Of a stretch of DNA of 64,000 bases, positions 35,553 through 46,082 are shown one piece after another (the first letter of the stretch is position 1; the number at the start of each line of letters is the position of its first letter). Source of the stretch: Silene conica (taxonomy: Eukaryota > Streptophyta > Magnoliopsida > Caryophyllales > Caryophyllaceae). A program made the position numbers and the translations under genes. Under the pieces are notes generated by a model. The model worked only from the letters and a program-made list of their open reading frames with translations. It ran no database searches and had not been told where the DNA came from. The stretch spans positions 84,654,861 to 84,718,860 of the forward strand of contig CM055316.2 of NCBI GenBank assembly GCA_029255685.2, read 5' to 3'.

Positions 35553-37369
35553 TGATGCATGTCGTTTATGCACCAAAAATAAAAGCCTAGGTACTACTAA
35601 CATAAGCTAGTGGTAAATAGGGTTGATCTCCTCAGGGAAGCAAACTTGTTCAACTAACAGTTTTTACCTATGGTCACAAAATTGGGGGTTTTGAATAGTG
35701 ATAACTAAACTACGATATAGGGATAAACAAGGAATGAAAATACGAGAAATAACACAAGTTGAGATAAAAATCTAGGAAAGGGAATATGTTGGGAACTCGT
35801 GTCGTTGTGTCTTACGTATGATTATCGTAACTGGGGTAGGCCAATTAGTAGTAGGAAAGGTTGGGTTATTACGGTCAAGTCTCAAACCCGACTATACCTT
35901 CCGGTCTTAAGTCCCCCTAAGGTCGTTTTTGCTTAACTTCCGCTCTCACAAAAACTATTTAAAATCAATAAATAAGTCTTACCCTTCCAACCTTCCGGTC
36001 TAGGTCGGGAATTAACTAGATGTAAGGTCTCATGCGTGCACTCACTAAACCGAACATAAATTAAATTGTTTAACGATTACTCCCACCAAAAACGGTCTAA
36101 CCCGACTACAACATATCATACATTCGACACAATTCCCTCATCCCAACATATAAAAGATTTAGCTACTCATGATGGGGTCAACAATGCTTACGACGAATAC
36201 GAGAAAACTAGCATACGACATGATAAATTGATAAACAAAAATCAGATTATAAACAGTAGGCAAGGGATTCGAAATAACGAGAAGCAAGGGAAAAAGGGAT
36301 GCGATTTTGGTAATCTTAAGACGGATATAAAAACAAAGGACTAGCGTACGATACGATACAAATTAAACACGGATTTAGAATTAATAAATTAAAACTAGAA
36401 ACAGGGGTTGACAAAGAGAAATGAATGACAACAAAAAGTAAAATCAGAAGCGGGAATGACGGACGAACAACTACGAAGAACATAAACGATCGAAACAGAG
36501 TATTACGCGCGAAACAGATCGAAAATCACAAAACGAAAACAATGAATAGAAACTGAAATAAGATTAGAGAATAAAGAGAAGAGAAGAGAAAATTACAGTA
36601 ACAAAAGCGAGAGCAGAGATTGGAATCCTTGGAACGGAAGAACGAAGAACGAAGAACGAAGAACTCCGTATATTACTAAAACTGTGACGGCTACAAGGTT
36701 CAGAAAATAACTAAGAGTGAAAGGAGTTTTAGAGAGTAAAATTAGGGTCTGCAAACTTGATACCTAATGCTCTCAAACGAGCTTCTTTAAATAAGCAAAT
36801 AAAATTAAACTGCAGTAATAACTAAGTGAACACGAAGAGTCTCTAAGCTCTCGATCGAGGGAAATTTCCTCTCGATCGAGCTCTTTAGCTTTCACAAACC
36901 GGTCGATCGAATGGTAGAAGGTTACTCGATCGACTCCTCTTCTTTGGCACCTCTCGATCGATCACTTAGGCTTTCGACCGAGTGCTTTCTTCTTGGATAC
37001 CTCTCGATCGAGCATAGGACAGCTCGATCGAGGACTTTTCTTCATCTGGATCCCTCGATCGAGCACAGGACAGCTCGATCGAGGACTTTTCTCCTCGATG
37101 GGTTCTTCGACAGGCTTATGGGTTGATTCTTCACTTCAAAACTCTCGATTGACATGTAACCAACCGCGGTTCTTCCATCGACTATTGAAAAAAAGTGCTT
37201 TGAGGCAGAAAGAGCTCGGTTTCCGCTACTATTCGGTCACTATCTGCAAAATAGCAACACGAACACAAAGTAGCACATACGGGGTATAAAATGATATAAA
37301 ATCATCAATTACTATGAGAATGTGTGCTAAAACAAGACTAAAAAGTCTATATATACAAAATGCACACAT
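35553..37369. mobile_element. Solo LTR 1 (1817 bp, TGATG...CATCA)
   Basis: Starts TGATGCATG, ends CACATCA, with the 5-base target duplication CTCAT at 35548-35552 and 37370-37374. No primer site, internal domain or second LTR is seen, so it is a solo LTR left by recombination. It is likely Ty3/gypsy by size. It contains a cluster of CTCGATCGAG palindromes at about 36850-37090. Confidence 0.85.
36850..37090. repeat. CTCGATCGAG palindrome cluster
   Basis: About ten copies of CTCGATCGAG or one-base variants within 240 bases, including a near-exact tandem of about 50 bases (around 37000-37090). The cluster lies inside solo LTR 1. Confidence 0.85.
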
Positions 37370-37608
37370 CACTCATCTTCTCCAAGGCACCCGACCTCTC
37401 GTAGCACAAAAGTCACGATCTCACGCTACCCTGATCCGTCCAACTACTGCAAGCTACGTGGCCACCGAAGCTACATATGACACTAACTACAGACGGACCC
37501 TCCCCTCAGCCGGACCGGTAAGACGCCAGAAAAGATCCGGAGTCTTCTTCCTCCCCCTGTGCTACTAGAGGCACCCTCCACAAATGGCCTATATCGGTCG
37601 CTACCATC

Positions 37609-38550
37609 TGTAGAAAATAATTTCTTAAATTACTTATAAAAGTATTAATCATATTAATACCGCCAAGGATTATATCAAAAACGATTCAAGAAAACCTCAA
37701 TTGTAAGAATTAAACAGTCAAGAATATAGAAATAACTTTTAGTCCTATATGAGATTGGCCTAAGAACAACCTAGTATAAACCCAAACTTCAAGATAGAAG
37801 TTCTCCTCAGATTGCACCCAAGATGACTGAGAAAGATCCCTTCAAAGCTCCTCCTAAATTACTATTAATTATTTTAGAGGATTTGTTTGGGATTTAAGAT
37901 GATAAACTGATCTAGAAAAATAAGAGAGAAAAACAACTTCTTCTTGTTCTCCTACCACACAACCGAAAATCTCTACTTATAGGGTTTTGGTTTGTGTTGG
38001 TATTGTACTTCTATTAGGAAACCTTCTTATATTATAATATCCTAAGTTAGTTTCCTTATTCCGAATTTCCTTAAAATATCATACATATTTTAATAATTTT
38101 CGGTGTACAATTATAATTCCCGGAGAACATTAATTAATTATCTTATAATTAATTAACTCAATTATATTATTCTAAAATATCATATATTAATATATAATTA
38201 ATAAATATAACATTTATATATATCTGTTAGAATTAACATTTAATTCATTTCTCCTAATTATTATTTAATCATATTAAATGTTTATCATCTACTTAACTAC
38301 ATTTAGCTAAGTTTAGCATTTACGTAATTATATCAATATATATAATCACATTTCTCGGTACTATCCTATAAGTGTGACCTTTAGGGATCAGCTGATTGTC
38401 GTCATCATATAACAGTAACGTCAAACTTCTTTTGAGCCAATCGTTACTGATAAACGTTAACCAACTGATTAATATACTAAGTATCCCTGTGTGATCCTGT
38501 AAAAGATTTATTCAAATAATCACACACCGTGGAGGACATTTACTCCAACA
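37609..38550 (-). mobile_element. Solo LTR 2 (942 bp, copia-like)
   Basis: Read on the minus strand it begins TGTTGGAGTAAATGTCC and ends TTTTCTACA. The 5-base duplication CCATC lies at 37604-37608 and 38551-38555. The PMD frame agrees on both sides. The start sequence resembles Ty1/copia LTRs. No internal domain is present. Confidence 0.85.
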
Positions 38551-39215
38551 CCATCACGTACCACCATCTTACGTGGTCGATCAGCTGCCCCCTCGTCCAA
38601 AAAGTGGGAGTCGTCCAACTCCTCCTCCTCCTCATCGTCGTCATCATCAACATCATCATCATCATCCTCCGGGGTCACAACCCTAAACTGCTCCACCTCC
38701 TCGTCCTCAGAACTACTAACTCGGTCCCCGAAAAACGGTCTCGGTAGCTGAAGCTCGTGCTCGGGAGTAGGGTCAGGAGACATGATTAGGAAACCCTTTC
38801 CCCTACCCCTACCCCTACCTCCCCGACCAGGCCATGGCGCTGCTGCTGCTTCTGATTCTATCGAGACACGCCGCTTAGACCCCGTCACTCTTCGGCCTGC
38901 CGTACGGCCCATTGTAGTCATGATAACATCTTCACTGTAAGACATCTGCATTTACGAGATTAGAATAACGTTAAATAATATAATTAAACAAAATGTATTA
39001 ATAAACTAACATAATAAAAAATAAAATAAAAAATACACAAAATGATCAAAATTAAACAAATTTTCATAAATACTTAAATAATACAAAATAAAATCAAAAT
39101 TACACAAAATTAACAACTTAAATAATATAAAATATCCATTTAAATATAAAATTAACAACTTTTTATACAATTACATACAAAATAAAAAACTTTTAATGAT
39201 AAAATAATAACATTT

Positions 39216-39790
39216 TGTAACACCCCAAGAGTATGATATGAGTTTGTGTGGAAATTTGTCCCACATCGGTAGATTGAGAGGCTTGTGATATGTTTATAAT
39301 AGGTCCCACCCACCATTTAGTAACAAGGCCTTGTGCTTTTGGGCTTAAGTGAGGACAAATAGTGGGCCCAAAAGTGTGCACCCATCTTATTGGGTTTGTG
39401 TTACGACGGTGGTGGGTCGGGTTGTTACAAATGGTATCAGAGCGACCCTGCGACCGTGTGGTGAGCCTGTGGTCGGGAGTACCCGGGTCACACACCTAGC
39501 GGGGGAGGATTCTGGCCCTGGTTGTGGTCACGTTTGAGGCACAACGAGGACGTTGTGTTCTTTAAGTGGGGGAGTTTGTAACACCCCAAGAGTATGATAT
39601 GAGTTTGTGTGGAAATTTGTCCCACATCGGTAGATTGAGAGGCTTGTGATATGTTTATAATAGGTCCCACCCACCATTTAGTAACAAGGCCTTGTGCTTT
39701 TGGGCTTAAGTGAGGACAAATAGTGGGCCCAAAAGTGTGCACCCATCTTATTGGGTTTGTGTTACGACGGTGGTGGGTCGGGTTGTTACA
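39216..39790 (+). mobile_element. TRIM retrotransposon with two matching LTRs
   Basis: Two 214-base LTRs (39216-39429 and 39577-39790) start TGTAACACCCC and end GGGTTGTTACA, and look identical by eye. Two bases after the first lies TGGTATCAGAGCG (39432), a tRNA-Met primer site, and AAGTGGGGGAG before the second is a polypurine tract. The interior is only 147 bases and codes for nothing. This is a terminal-repeat retrotransposon in miniature, mobilised by another element's proteins. ATTT flanks both sides; a full 5-base duplication is not clear. Confidence 0.92.
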
Positions 39791-39845
39791 ATTTAACTAT
39801 TAAAATTGAAAATATACGGTTAAAACAAAAAAAGAAATTCCGAAC

Positions 39846-40134
39846 CATGGAAGGACATGTGGATTTCACGTCCAAACCATGGAAGGACGTGAAATCCACA
39901 CGTTTATACCACTATAAGACGTGAGAAACACACGTCCAACACCACCATGGACGTGCGAAACCCACGTCCTTCACCAACATGGACACTTAATTCACACGTC
40001 CTAACCCTCCTAGGACGTTGATCTCTCACGTCCTCACCCCACAAAGCCATCCAACCCACACCTCCCTCACCATGAGGGACGTGCGTTGTTCACGTCCTCA
40101 CCCACCCAAGCCGTGCAAACCACACGTCCACCCC
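39846..40134. repeat. MULE subterminal GGACGTG/CACGTCC array, right
   Basis: The partner of the array at 32338-32635: alternating GGACGTG and CACGTCC copies roughly every 15-35 bases. Discounting solo LTR 3, it ends about 540 bases from the right end of the MULE. Confidence 0.9.
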
Positions 40135-40398
40135 CCTCCCTCAATCGGATTTTCTACTTTTCGATTAATTCAAATGCAACAATACAACTAACAACAACAA
40201 CAATACTAACAACAATGTAAATAACAAAACTAACAAGAACAACAACAACAAACAATAACACAAATTATGAATCAAAAGTTGAAAAAATAACAAAAACAAC
40301 AAAAACATTAACAATTAACATTAAAACTAACAAATCTAACCTAATTAACATTAACAATAACAACAAAAACATAATACAAGTCTAATTAAGACTAACAA

Positions 40399-41633
40399 TG
40401 TAACACCCGCATTTATTTAAGAGCCTTTAACAAGACATTCCCAAATAAAGAGAGTTGTTACCATCTCGGAATGTCTGAGGTAGTGAATAACAAAGTAAAA
40501 TAATACAAAGTACTTTATATAAAACAGATAAAATTTAAACTTTGGTTATTACAGTTACTACACAGCGGAAAAGAAAAAAAATATAACTGATGACTTCTCT
40601 AGATGTGACATAATTCTAAGTCGGTCCAAAGTCTGCATCTCACATTCCTGCCCCCGTTCCTAGCTCATCTGTCTCTGACCTGAAAAATCTACTCCCCATT
40701 CCGGATCATCGTAGGTGTACACGAATACACTGTCAACCTCGCGGTTGAGTAAGATAACACAATAATTATAATGCAACAGTTAAATGATATGCAAATGCCA
40801 TGACATGCTCTAGCTCAATCTCAATCTCAATCTCAATCTCAATCTCATTCTCAAACTCATACCCTTGCACCAAGCCATACCGAACCTCCCGGCAGACTAT
40901 AATCGGTCGTCACCGAACACCAACTCAATAGCTGATAAGACACCAGGCCTGGTCTGCAGAACCACCCTGGGCTTTATATCAGAACAATATCTGATCCATA
41001 ACTTTCTCAGTAACCAATGCATATGCTATGCTCATGAATGCAACGATATAATTATTCAATCGTGCTATCAAATAATGAAATGTTCATGTCATTACCAATA
41101 ATCAACAATCAATCCAATCAATATTATTCTCAGATCAATCATACTCAGCATCCATCACACACAATACAACATCCATTCATACACATCATAGAGTATAAGG
41201 TCAATGTATCCTACCTGGATAGCAATATAATCCCATAGCAAGCCAGCAAATAAACAAAGTTATGTCACTTCGATACCGTCACCTAACAATATAATATAAA
41301 CAATTACTAACTAATATAACTACGTAAATATATCAACCAATCAATTTAATTAATCAAGTAATGTATTACGCACAACGAGACTATATTAAGCACGACTGGT
41401 CAATTAACTTAATCAGGTGATTAATAAAAATTACCATGAGCATGAACTAAACAATTTATACTATTAACAACATCAAACATAAACTAATCAAATAATATAA
41501 ATAACCATCACATAATTATTATAGATACGAATAATAAACTTATAATAACAATACTACTAATAACTTATAATAATAATACCAATACTAACCATAATAATAA
41601 TAACAACAAATAACATAATATAATAATAACATA

Positions 41634-41669
<36 letters not shown>

Positions 41670-41825
41670 ATAGACAATAACAACAACGAAAACGTGTAAC
41701 AATAATGATAATAACACAGACCATGGCAACAACGACAACGTTTAACGATAATAATAATAATAATAATATTAACACTAATAATCATAATATTAACAATAAT
41801 AATAATAGTAGTAGTCCACGGGTAA

Positions 41826-41886
<61 letters not shown>

Positions 41887-43429
41887 TAAGCATAATAGCA
41901 ATGATAATTATGACAAAATTAACGTAAGAAAATTGCACCATCAATCACGTACAACCAGCCTTAACACGCAGCAACCCCAGCAACGTACACACCGACTCGC
42001 ACACCTATTTTCGCGACAACACTGCCGTCACCCAGGATACCTACAACCACCATGGAGGGTCTCAAACTCGACTACATACTACCACCCACGATATCCACCT
42101 CAAGACCACCTCCCTCCGTCCTCACAACCACCCACAAATTCCTGCCATAACAGCCCGATCAACATGCCGAAACTGCGATATTAGTCCTTGCTCCGACAAC
42201 AACCACGCGAAACCCTACTACCCATTACCGCTCCGTTCACCACCACCCTCAACCTCACACTACCGCCATAACCACCCTCCTCTTACCTCGCCATCACCGC
42301 TACGAACGTAATCACCCAAATCGTTTGCACACCCGTAAAACTCCCTTGTTTCGCTAACCCAGGCCACCCAACGACGGTGGTTTCAACCACCATGTAACCC
42401 TAGTCTATACCGTGATACACCCCTGACCACCGTCTATTACACCCAGAACCCAGATCAAGTCGATTCGACAATACGGATCGAATACCACATTACAACTCAT
42501 CCTGTCGCCTCCAGCGACATCTCCTTCGACTACCGCCACCCAAACCACCATCTACGGCCACCCTACAACCACCAAATAACCTATGAACACGCTACACGCT
42601 ACTATTACTACTACCCGGAACTCGTATCAAAACAACAAATAGAAAGCAGTTCAAAAAGGCAAATCACAACACGAAACAGAGTATTAATCTAATTTGAAAC
42701 GTGAATTATGTCTATCTTACAACGACGATGATGAGCGAAGAAGATGATGATGCGATAGGGCTGCAGTCCTCTCGTTCTGCCTCAATGCCTTGGTGGCTGC
42801 TTTGAATTAGGTTTTATTTTGTTGTTTCAGTCGATGTAGGAAGAAAGGTAGAAGGAGGGCTGGGTTACGTCTAAGTTAGGGTAAGGTAGGGTTTTAGTTT
42901 ACTCGGTTTATTAACTCCAAAATCCGAACCCAACACTCTTCTTACTCGGTCCAATTATTCATAAATAAAACACGGATATTACACGTAACTTTAATTTTAG
43001 TAAATACTAACTAATTAGTTATAAAATATAAATATTATTAGTAAGGTAATATTTTGGTCCATATAAATTGAGTTGTTTGATGATTAGAAAATATTAGAAT
43101 TTACCCACAAATATGACACAAATAGGATTTAAATAAAATTACAACTTAAATAAAAAAAGAATATAAATTAAGTATAAATGAGAAATTAATATAAATAGAA
43201 AATATATTAAATTACAAATGTAATTTTAAATTTAAATAAATACAAGTTAAATGCCATTTTATGAAATAAACATCAAATATAAAACCGATTATAAAATACG
43301 AAATAATCGTAGAAATACAATTTATAAAATAATACAGTTTACGTAAATAATTAATAAACCTCCGTTTGAAATACGAGTAAAAACATGGTTTGACAGTTGT
43401 TGAACGAGGCTAAAATACGGGGTATTACA
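40399..43429. mobile_element. Solo LTR 3 (3031 bp, TGTAACACCCGC...GGTATTACA)
   Basis: Flanked by the 5-base duplication AACAA (40394-40398 and 43430-43434). The TGTAACACCC start and long size resemble LTRs of Ty3/gypsy chromoviruses of the Tekay/Del type. There is no coding internal region and no second LTR inside. Contains a TCAATC repeat (about 40814-40850) and a large TAA microsatellite. Confidence 0.82.
41546..41886. repeat. (TAA)n microsatellite
   Basis: Imperfect then nearly pure TAA repeats, including about 18 uninterrupted units at 41829-41884, within solo LTR 3. Confidence 0.9.
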
Positions 43430-44978
43430 AACAAGTCTAATTAAAACAAAAAAACAAAAAAAAACTAACCTTTCGTTGGTGGTGGTGCGTGAGGTGCGGT
43501 GGTGTTGGTGGTGCTCCTCGGTGGTGCGGTGGTGGTGCGGTGGTGCTTGCGGTGTTGGTGGTGGTGCGTGAGGTGGGTGTTTGTGGGTGAGGGGTTTGGG
43601 TGAGTTTAGTGTTTTGAATTTGAGAGGTTTTGGGAAGGTAGAGGGCAAATTCGTCTTTTTTTAAAATTTCGTCGACGATTCGTTCTAAAACGTTGACGAC
43701 CTTTCGTAAGTCGGTAAATGAAGTAGATGACTCAGGTGGTCCCTCAAGTGGTCCTTTTTCAAAAGTAAAAGCATCTTCTTTGACACTTTTGGCAGGGACC
43801 TTTCTCATTGGTAATAATTTAGTAGGTTTATTAACAACACTACTTCCACTACTAATCTGTTTTATCCACAACATTAACTCACTAACATCTTTCGCAGGGA
43901 TCAAATAACATTCAACCACTCTAAATAAGTTAGCCAGTTCACATATACTTTATGCATCTCTATCATCAGATGCTCTTCTCAATCCCTCACTTGGACACAT
44001 GAAAAATATCCCATTTACACTCCTCCTAAACCAACTACATTTTTCAGCTTCCTCAAGCAATGTAAACCAACCCATCTCATTAGGATCAAGCCCCACAGTC
44101 CTAAATGTCCTACCCATATACATCAAAGACTGACCCTCCCTCTTAAAATAGCCTCCAAACCAAATTTTCAATGTCACTACCTAAATAACAACATGAATGT
44201 ATGGTCATCATCAATTAATTACATATTATCAAATGTTGATTATTGATTGATTAAACCCTAATTTCGCAGTGATGTTGCATAAACCCTAATTTCGCATTGT
44301 TCTTGTATAAACCCTAATTTTGCATTGTTCTTGTTTCAATAAAACCAATCTAATTAATTGCAACAATCAATTAATAATCAAAGTTCGAGTTAAAAAAGAA
44401 GGAAAACGTACCTTTATTTCTGTCATCTTGCTAGATTGATGAAGCTAAAGGACCCGCAAACAATGGAGATGGCGACAAGAGTGGTGAAGCAGTTCAACAA
44501 TGGCGTTAGGGTGAATTTAGGGAATGAGGGTGAATTTTAGGGAGTAAAGTTAAAGAGGTAAATTAAAAGGTAAAGAAATGAAATAAAACAATTTCAGAAA
44601 TAACGTATAACAAAAAGGTAACCTGTTCAACAGGTTACAAGTTACCTGTTATGTTTAAAGTGAAAGAGAGTAATAGTATATTATATTGGTAGTTAAAACA
44701 TAGTACATAGTAATATGAGAAGGCCATAACAGTTGAAAGTATTCCTATTAAATAGTCCTAAAATAATTGGTGCTTAATAGCAACAACAGGAAATGCAAAG
44801 TAGTAAAAGAAATGATAAATAAAAGTAAATTGAACATGGCCGAATAACAAAAGTAGTTAAGCAAAAATATAATCATTACCTGAGCAGTCCTTTGAAATAA
44901 AAAAAAACAAATCCCATTCTCTATTTCCTTCCGACTGTAGTGACGAGTGACCAATGATGATCATTTTAATAAGTCTTA

Positions 44979-45383
44979 GAGCATCCACATTGAAGAGGAT
45001 GGTGCATCCTCTTAGCACCTTCTCTCCTTGAGGAGGACATCCTCTTCAATGTGGGATTAATTTTTACATCCTCTTTGAAAGAGGAAGAGGAAGACTTCCT
45101 CTATTTTTAGAGGAAGTACAACCTTGGCCCAAGTGCCCAATAACCAATGAAATTGATGCATTTGGTTTTTATTTTATAAAATTATTATTAGAAAATAATT
45201 AAATAATGAAAGAGGAAGTAAAAGAGAATTCTTTTTGATGTGGAAAAAAAATTAAAAGAGAAGGAGGAGGAGGATGGAGATAGTGGAAAATGAGTTGGAT
45301 GAAAGAGAATGCGACATGTCAAAACGATAGTGGATAAAAGATAAAATAAGAGGAAGATTATTTACTCTTCAATGTACATGCTC
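44979..45383. mobile_element. Tourist-like (PIF/Harbinger) MITE
   Basis: Inverted ends GAGCATCCACATTGAAGAG and CTCTTCAATGTACATGCTC enclose 405 bases and are flanked by the 3-base duplication TTA (44976-44978 and 45384-45386). This matches the PIF/Harbinger signature. Confidence 0.82.
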
Positions 45384-45414
45384 TTACCGAAAACGAAAGT
45401 TGAAGACGATACCT

Positions 45415-45479
45415 AAGTTGTTAGATAAGACAAAAGCAAATTACCTAGTAATTTATGCTTTTGTCTTATCTAATAACTT
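45415..45479. repeat. Perfect-looking 65-base hairpin
   Basis: The arms AAGTTGTTAGATAAGACAAA and TTTGTCTTATCTAATAACTT pair nearly perfectly around a short loop near 45446. The TTAGATAAGAC core also occurs in the family B MITEs, so this may be a folded MITE relic. It lies about 600 bases upstream of the RING gene. Confidence 0.8.
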
Positions 45480-45483
45480 GAGT

Positions 45484-46082
45484 ATTACTTAACCCGATTT
45501 TAACATGTAATGGATATTTCCGTCTTTAATGAAAATTTGTGTCAGTGTTTGTTTGTTTATGTTGCCCAATATTTAGAACCGCTCGAGTGATATTCTGATA
45601 TATCTAAATTAGTTGGTCTATAAATAATGAGGAACACCCTTTCTTTCTTGTTTCGTTTCCCTTGTTTGTTTGTTTGTTTGTTTATTATTTGTTGGGTGCA
45701 TTTTAATATTGTAACCAATTTGAAAATTAAAGTTATTTCAGGTACGCTTCTCTTCTTTTTATCTTTCTTGCGTCGCCCTATTCTTTCTTTTCGATTTAAT
45801 TCCGTTTAGTTCTGTGATTTGGTTCTGCATCTCTTATCCGCAATTCATGTTTTCTTTATTCTAATTTATTTATTGTTTTATTGTTTTCTGATCAGGTCAA
45901 TTTATATATAAATCATGAATGAGAATATTATTATGTTTAATATTTCCGCACTGCTGCTTAATCCGGAAATAGGGCTTTGGTTGCGCAATTGTATTGATTG
46001 AGTACTTTTTGATAGTTTTGTGGAATAAACATTTGGAGTATATATTTTCAAAGAGGAATCAAAGGTTGATTTGGTTGTAAAG
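45484..46082 (+). promoter_or_regulatory. Upstream and leader region of the RING gene
   Basis: TATAAATAATGAGG at 45619-45632 is a TATA candidate. TTTCAGGTACG and further T-rich tracts suggest a leader intron between about 45740 and 46060, but its ends cannot be fixed from sequence. A (GTTT)n run lies at about 45665-45685. Confidence 0.4.

Larger units (their letters stand above)
34332..38951 (-). pseudogene. Plant mobile domain (PMD) protein gene, interrupted by two solo LTRs
   Basis: From the ATG at 38951 the frame encodes a basic Gly/Arg stretch (GRGGRGRGRGKG) and an acidic Glu/Asp tract. It then enters a solo LTR at 38550. It resumes at 37608 with the start of the mobile domain, meets a frameshift and an in-frame stop, enters a second solo LTR at 37369, and resumes in frame at 35552. 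The last ~400 codons (to 34332) hold the conserved core: AFVERWQPDTNTFHMSFGE, then the Trp/Tyr-rich half. PMD domains occur in transposon-borne genes and in host genes such as MAIN and MAIL1, which act in silencing. Here the context is a MULE. Confidence 0.8.
31979..43714. mobile_element. Mutator-like element (MULE) with captured genes
   Basis: An 11,736-base element flanked by the 9-base target duplication TAAATGAAG (31970-31978 and 43715-43723), the hallmark size for Mutator elements. Its ends form imperfect inverted repeats about 70 bases long sharing CGAAAGGTCGTC and AATCGTCGACG. Inside are a FAR1-like gene remnant (+), an orphan ORF (+), a plant mobile domain gene (-), and two subterminal GGACGTG arrays. 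Three solo LTRs and a TRIM landed in it later; subtracting them and their duplications leaves about 5.4 kb. No transposase catalytic domain is visible, so it is probably non-autonomous now. Confidence 0.9.
31123..44426 (-). pseudogene. MuDR-type MULE gene with PB1-like domain, split by another MULE
   Basis: Exon 1 (44412-44426, MTEIK) splices to an exon from 44180 encoding a PB1-like domain (KIWFGGYFKREG... near residues 9-16), the usual N-terminus of MuDR-family transposases in many eudicots. An in-frame stop at 43950 and an 11.7 kb MULE at 31979-43714 interrupt it. The frame resumes at 31969, suffers a frameshift near 31840, then runs through a long acidic linker (31412-31735 and 31123-31362). 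No transposase catalytic domain follows before the sequence ends near 31100, so the gene is truncated. The frames on both sides of the insertion agree across the 9-base duplication. Confidence 0.75.

Noticed and set aside
36850-37090. CRISPR-like array from spaced CTCGATCGAG repeats
   Set aside because: The repeats are short palindromes with irregular spacing in plant nuclear DNA, inside an LTR.
39432-39444. Second pararetrovirus, based on a TGGTATCAGAGC primer site
   Set aside because: It lies between two matching 214-base LTRs with a short non-coding interior, so it is the primer site of a TRIM.
41557-41944. Hydrophobic Leu/Ile-rich ORFs that look like membrane proteins
   Set aside because: They translate the (TAA)n microsatellite on the minus strand.
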